Positions 5,325 to 6,856 of a DNA stretch of 6,856 nucleotides are shown here, piece after piece. The notes under the pieces were generated by a model. It saw only the letters and a program-made list of their open reading frames with translations. It did no database searches and had not been told where the DNA came from. Location of the stretch: contig CAYXGV010000051.1 in assembly GCA_964464685.1 (NCBI GenBank), positions 1-6,856 on the forward strand, written 5' to 3'. Position numbers and translations under genes: made by a program. How positions within the stretch are numbered: position 1 is the stretch's first letter; the number at the start of each line of letters is the position of its first letter. Source of the stretch: JABIBU01 sp964464685. GTDB lineage: Bacteria; Patescibacteriota; Patescibacteriia; Magasanikbacterales; UBA922.

Positions 5325-5416
5325 GACAGCGGGTCGAGAGCCTTTACATTACCAATGGCATTGAGGCTACCTCCTCCCTGCTGTCTTAAGAAACTATCCG
5401 AGAGGATGGTTTTTTT
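5325..5416 (+). ncRNA. Candidate structured small RNA 2 (about 92 nt)
   Basis: The predicted transcript starts with GACAGC (5325-5330), which pairs with GCUGUC (5380-5385). The stem continues GGG/CCC (5331-5333, 5376-5378, with U5379 bulged), GAG/CUC (5336-5338, 5371-5373) and AGCC/GGCU (5339-5342, 5365-5368) up to a large apical loop at about 5345-5362. A separate terminator hairpin closes the unit. The loop side contains CCUUUACAUUACC (5341-5353), the exact complement of the predicted 5' end of candidate RNA 1. The 3' side of the stem carries CCUCCU (5370-5375), the same bases as a 16S anti-Shine-Dalgarno. It matches no RNA family I can name. The opposite strand could instead be the functional one, since the main stem folds both ways; the strong plus-strand terminator favours this orientation. 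Confidence 0.5.
5391..5416 (+). terminator. Intrinsic terminator with GNRA loop, sRNA 2
   Basis: A 9-bp stem AAACTATCC (5391-5399) and GGATGGTTT (5404-5412), with one T-G wobble, closes a GAGA tetraloop of GNRA type and runs into seven T residues (5410-5416). It is strongly plus-strand directional. Confidence 0.8.
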
Positions 5417-5437
5417 ATATAGTTTAAATACAAAATT

Positions 5438-5563
5438 ATTTACAAAATTGATGATAGATACACGGATTTAACTGATTTAGCAAATTTGAACGGATTTGTT
5501 TTTATCCGTTTAATTCTTTTAATTCGTGTATCTATAAATGTCTTTAATATTTATTTTGTAAAT
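5438..5563. repeat. Nested inverted repeat downstream of topA
   Basis: Three perfect arm pairs are nested: ATTTACAAAAT (5438-5448) with its complement at 5553-5563, ATAGATACACG (5454-5464) with 5525-5535, and AACGGAT (5489-5495) with 5504-5510. Between the left arms, GATTT-like words recur about every 9-10 bp. It begins right after candidate RNA 2 and ends where the topA terminator begins. No open frame is visible. It resembles a dispersed intergenic repeat; its function is unknown. Confidence 0.65.
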
Positions 5564-5564
5564 T

Positions 5565-5587
5565 AAAAACCCCGCTATGTCAGCGGG
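5565..5587 (-). terminator. topA terminator
   Basis: On the minus strand, 6 nt after the topA TAA, CCCGCT (5587-5582) pairs with AGCGGG (5576-5571) around a 5-nt loop and is followed by GTTTTTAA. It should end topA transcription. Confidence 0.75.
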
Positions 5588-5593
5588 ATTTCT

Positions 5594-6856
5594 TTATTTC
5601 TTTTTGTTTGTCTTTTTCGCCACTTTCTTTTCTGTTTTTTCAGTTATTTTTTTAACTGCCTTTTTCCTTCCATACTTTTTCTCCGGTGCCTCAGCTATCA
5701 GCGTTTCACATTCTTCTTTTGTTAATTCTTCTGGTTTTTTATCTTTAGGTATTTTGGCATTCTTTTTTCCGTCAGTAATATATGGTCCGTAGCGTCCATT
5801 TAAAATTTGAATATCAGAGCCAGCAAATTCTTGAATAATTTTGTTAGCTTCTTCTTGTTTTTTGTCAACAATTATTTGCAAAGCATCTTTTAGATCTACT
5901 TCGTAGGGATCTTTTTCTTTGATAGAATAATATTTGCTCTTTACTTTTACATAGGGACCAAAACGCCCGATGTCTATTGTAATGTTATTACCTTCTTCAT
6001 CAGTACCAACGGATTTTGGTAAACTCAAAAGCTTCAAAGCTTGTTCCAAAGTAATAGTTTCAACACTTTGGCCTTTGGCCAGTGAAGCAAATTTTGGTTT
6101 TTCTTCATCATCTTTTGAACCCAGTTGAACAAACGGCCCAAATCTTCCGACTCTAGAAAAGATTGGTTTGCCTGTTTTTGGATCAATACCAACTTCACGC
6201 ATTGATACTGTATCTTCTTTGGATAATTCTTCGGTTTTCTTTTCCAAATTTTCGTGAAAGGGGTGGTAAAAAGTTGAAATAATCGGTTGCCAATCTTTTT
6301 TACCTTCAGCAATCTCATCCAGATTACTTTCCATTTGGGCAGTAAATTCATAATCAACAATATCAGAAAAATGGGCGACTAATAAATCATTAACTATTAT
6401 GGCAATATCAAGTGGCATCAAACGTTTGTTTTCATCTCGTTCTACATAACCACGGGCTTCAATTGTAGATATGGTTGGAGCATAGGTAGATGGACGGCCA
6501 ATGCCATATTCTTCCATTGCTTTTACCAAGGTGGCGTCAGAATATCGTGCTGGTGGTTCGGTAAAATGTTGTTCTGGTTTTAATTCTTGACAGTCAACTG
6601 TTTCACCTTCTTTTAACTCTGGCAACATTTCTTCCCTTATCATTTCCGGATAAAGTTTTAACCAGCCATCAAAAATCATTGATTGACCAGTGGCGCGGAA
6701 TATGTATGATTTCAGATTTAAGATTTCAGCCGTGCCTACCGGCAGGCAGGATTTTAGATTAACGATATCAATATTGGTTTTATTGAGGCGGGCTTCAGTC
6801 ATTTGGGTGGCGACGGTTCGTTTCCAAATTAGAGTGTAAAGTTTTAATTGTTGTGG
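5594..6856 (-). CDS. topA: DNA topoisomerase I (type IA), C-terminal part
   Basis: TopA relaxes negative supercoils through a transient 5'-phosphotyrosine. Only the last 420 residues are in the window. The frame is open through the right edge: the bases above the internal ATG at 6802 encode LYTLIWKRTVATQM, a conserved type IA segment, so that ATG is not the start. The catalytic tyrosine and Toprim domain lie outside. Visible are PPARYSDATLVKAMEEYGIGRPSTYAPTI (split across about 102-128, numbered from the edge), then RGYVERDEN. Three C-terminal repeats centre on GRFGPF (237-242), GRFGPY (297-302) and GRYGPY (354-359), of the Toprim_Crpt type, and a lysine-rich tail ends the protein. There are no CxxC zinc ribbons. 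Residues about 31-51 are encoded by an inserted heptamer-plus-palindrome repeat lying between the usual VDI strand and YIFRATG. A strong terminator follows the stop. Confidence 0.94.
   Translation of the reverse strand, partial: PQQLKLYTLIWKRTVATQMTEARLNKTNIDIVNLKSCLPVGTAEILNLKSYIFRATGQSMIFDGWLKLYPEMIREEMLPELKEGETVDCQELKPEQHFTEPPARYSDATLVKAMEEYGIGRPSTYAPTISTIEARGYVERDENKRLMPLDIAIIVNDLLVAHFSDIVDYEFTAQMESNLDEIAEGKKDWQPIISTFYHPFHENLEKKTEELSKEDTVSMREVGIDPKTGKPIFSRVGRFGPFVQLGSKDDEEKPKFASLAKGQSVETITLEQALKLLSLPKSVGTDEEGNNITIDIGRFGPYVKVKSKYYSIKEKDPYEVDLKDALQIIVDKKQEEANKIIQEFAGSDIQILNGRYGPYITDGKKNAKIPKDKKPEELTKEECETLIAEAPEKKYGRKKAVKKITEKTEKKVAKKTNKKK
6708..6770. repeat. Heptamer array with palindrome inside topA
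   Basis: On the plus strand three 7-mers of the type GATTTCA/GATTTAA (6708-6728) are followed by a 21-nt block (6729-6749) containing the palindrome TGCCTACCGGCAGGCA, then three more 7-mers GATTTTA, GATTAAC, GATATCA (6750-6770). The block is exactly three units long, so the 7-bp phase is kept across 63 nt, which is 21 codons; topA therefore remains in frame. The encoded residues include two NLKS copies around CLPVGTAEI. Confidence 0.7.

Larger units (their letters stand above)
5310..5426. repeat. 12-bp direct repeats flanking candidate sRNA 2
   Basis: TTATATAGTTTA occurs at 5310-5321 and again at 5415-5426, bracketing the 93 bp that hold the candidate RNA 2 body and terminator. The first copy contains that unit's -10 box, and the second begins inside the terminator T run. 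This could be a target-site duplication from insertion of the cassette, or an AT-rich coincidence. Confidence 0.4.

Noticed and set aside
5325..5389. Minus-strand AGACAGCAGG as a ribosomal protein L10 leader
   Set aside because: The first bases recall L10 leaders, but no rplJ follows on that strand, the rest does not fit from memory, and the plus-strand terminator argues for the other orientation.
5114..5416. One long RNA such as RNase P RNA, tmRNA or 6S RNA across this region
   Set aside because: No tRNA-like ends or conserved RNase P core words are present, and a good terminator at 5150-5183 splits the region.
6800..6802. ATG at 6802 as the topA start codon
   Set aside because: The frame stays open to the window edge and encodes conserved type IA topoisomerase sequence upstream, so the gene is partial here and this Met is internal.

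Overview
The window looks like chromosomal housekeeping DNA from a small, AT-rich bacterial genome, most plausibly a Candidate Phyla Radiation (Patescibacteria, Parcubacteria-like) member. That placement is inference. It rests on the short Rel protein without C-terminal regulatory domains, a tRNA without an encoded CCA, parA and parB starts without Shine-Dalgarno sites, and intergenic regions packed with palindromic and short-period repeats that, from memory, resemble ones common in those genomes. No 16S gene or ribosomal protein is present to confirm it.

Layout. 1-320: no gene; a two-way terminator, a 133-bp MITE-like element with 18-bp inverted ends, and a 7-bp-period array that ends on the next gene's stop codon. 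318-1283 (-): membrane-anchored metallophosphoesterase. 1297-1378 (-): tRNA-Leu(CAA), only 13 nt upstream of that gene and served by a perfect TTGACA-17-TATAAT promoter. 1429-1610: putative parA promoter followed by palindrome-rich, repeat-derived leader. 1611-2378 and 2524-3381 (+): parA and parB, separated by a large inverted repeat. 3379-3543: two more 7-bp-period arrays and a shared terminator between convergent parB and rel. 3545-5041 (-): bifunctional-type RelA/SpoT. 5079-5416 (+): two candidate small RNA genes with their own promoters and terminators. 5438-5563: nested inverted repeat. 5594-6856 (-): C-terminal 420 residues of DNA topoisomerase I, running off the right edge.

The protein genes are core functions: chromosome segregation (ParA/ParB), DNA supercoiling (TopA), stringent response (Rel), leucine decoding, and an extracytoplasmic phosphoesterase. 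They are not an obvious single pathway.

The most unusual content is non-coding. First, 7-bp-period arrays sit at the 3' ends of three of the four genes. In two the stop codon is part of the first unit, and a stop-containing 7-mer places stops in all three frames. A fourth 7-bp array, interrupted by a 21-bp palindrome, forms an in-frame 63-nt insertion inside topA. Second, the predicted 5' end of one candidate sRNA is perfectly complementary over 13 nt to the loop region of the other candidate sRNA about 200 bp away.
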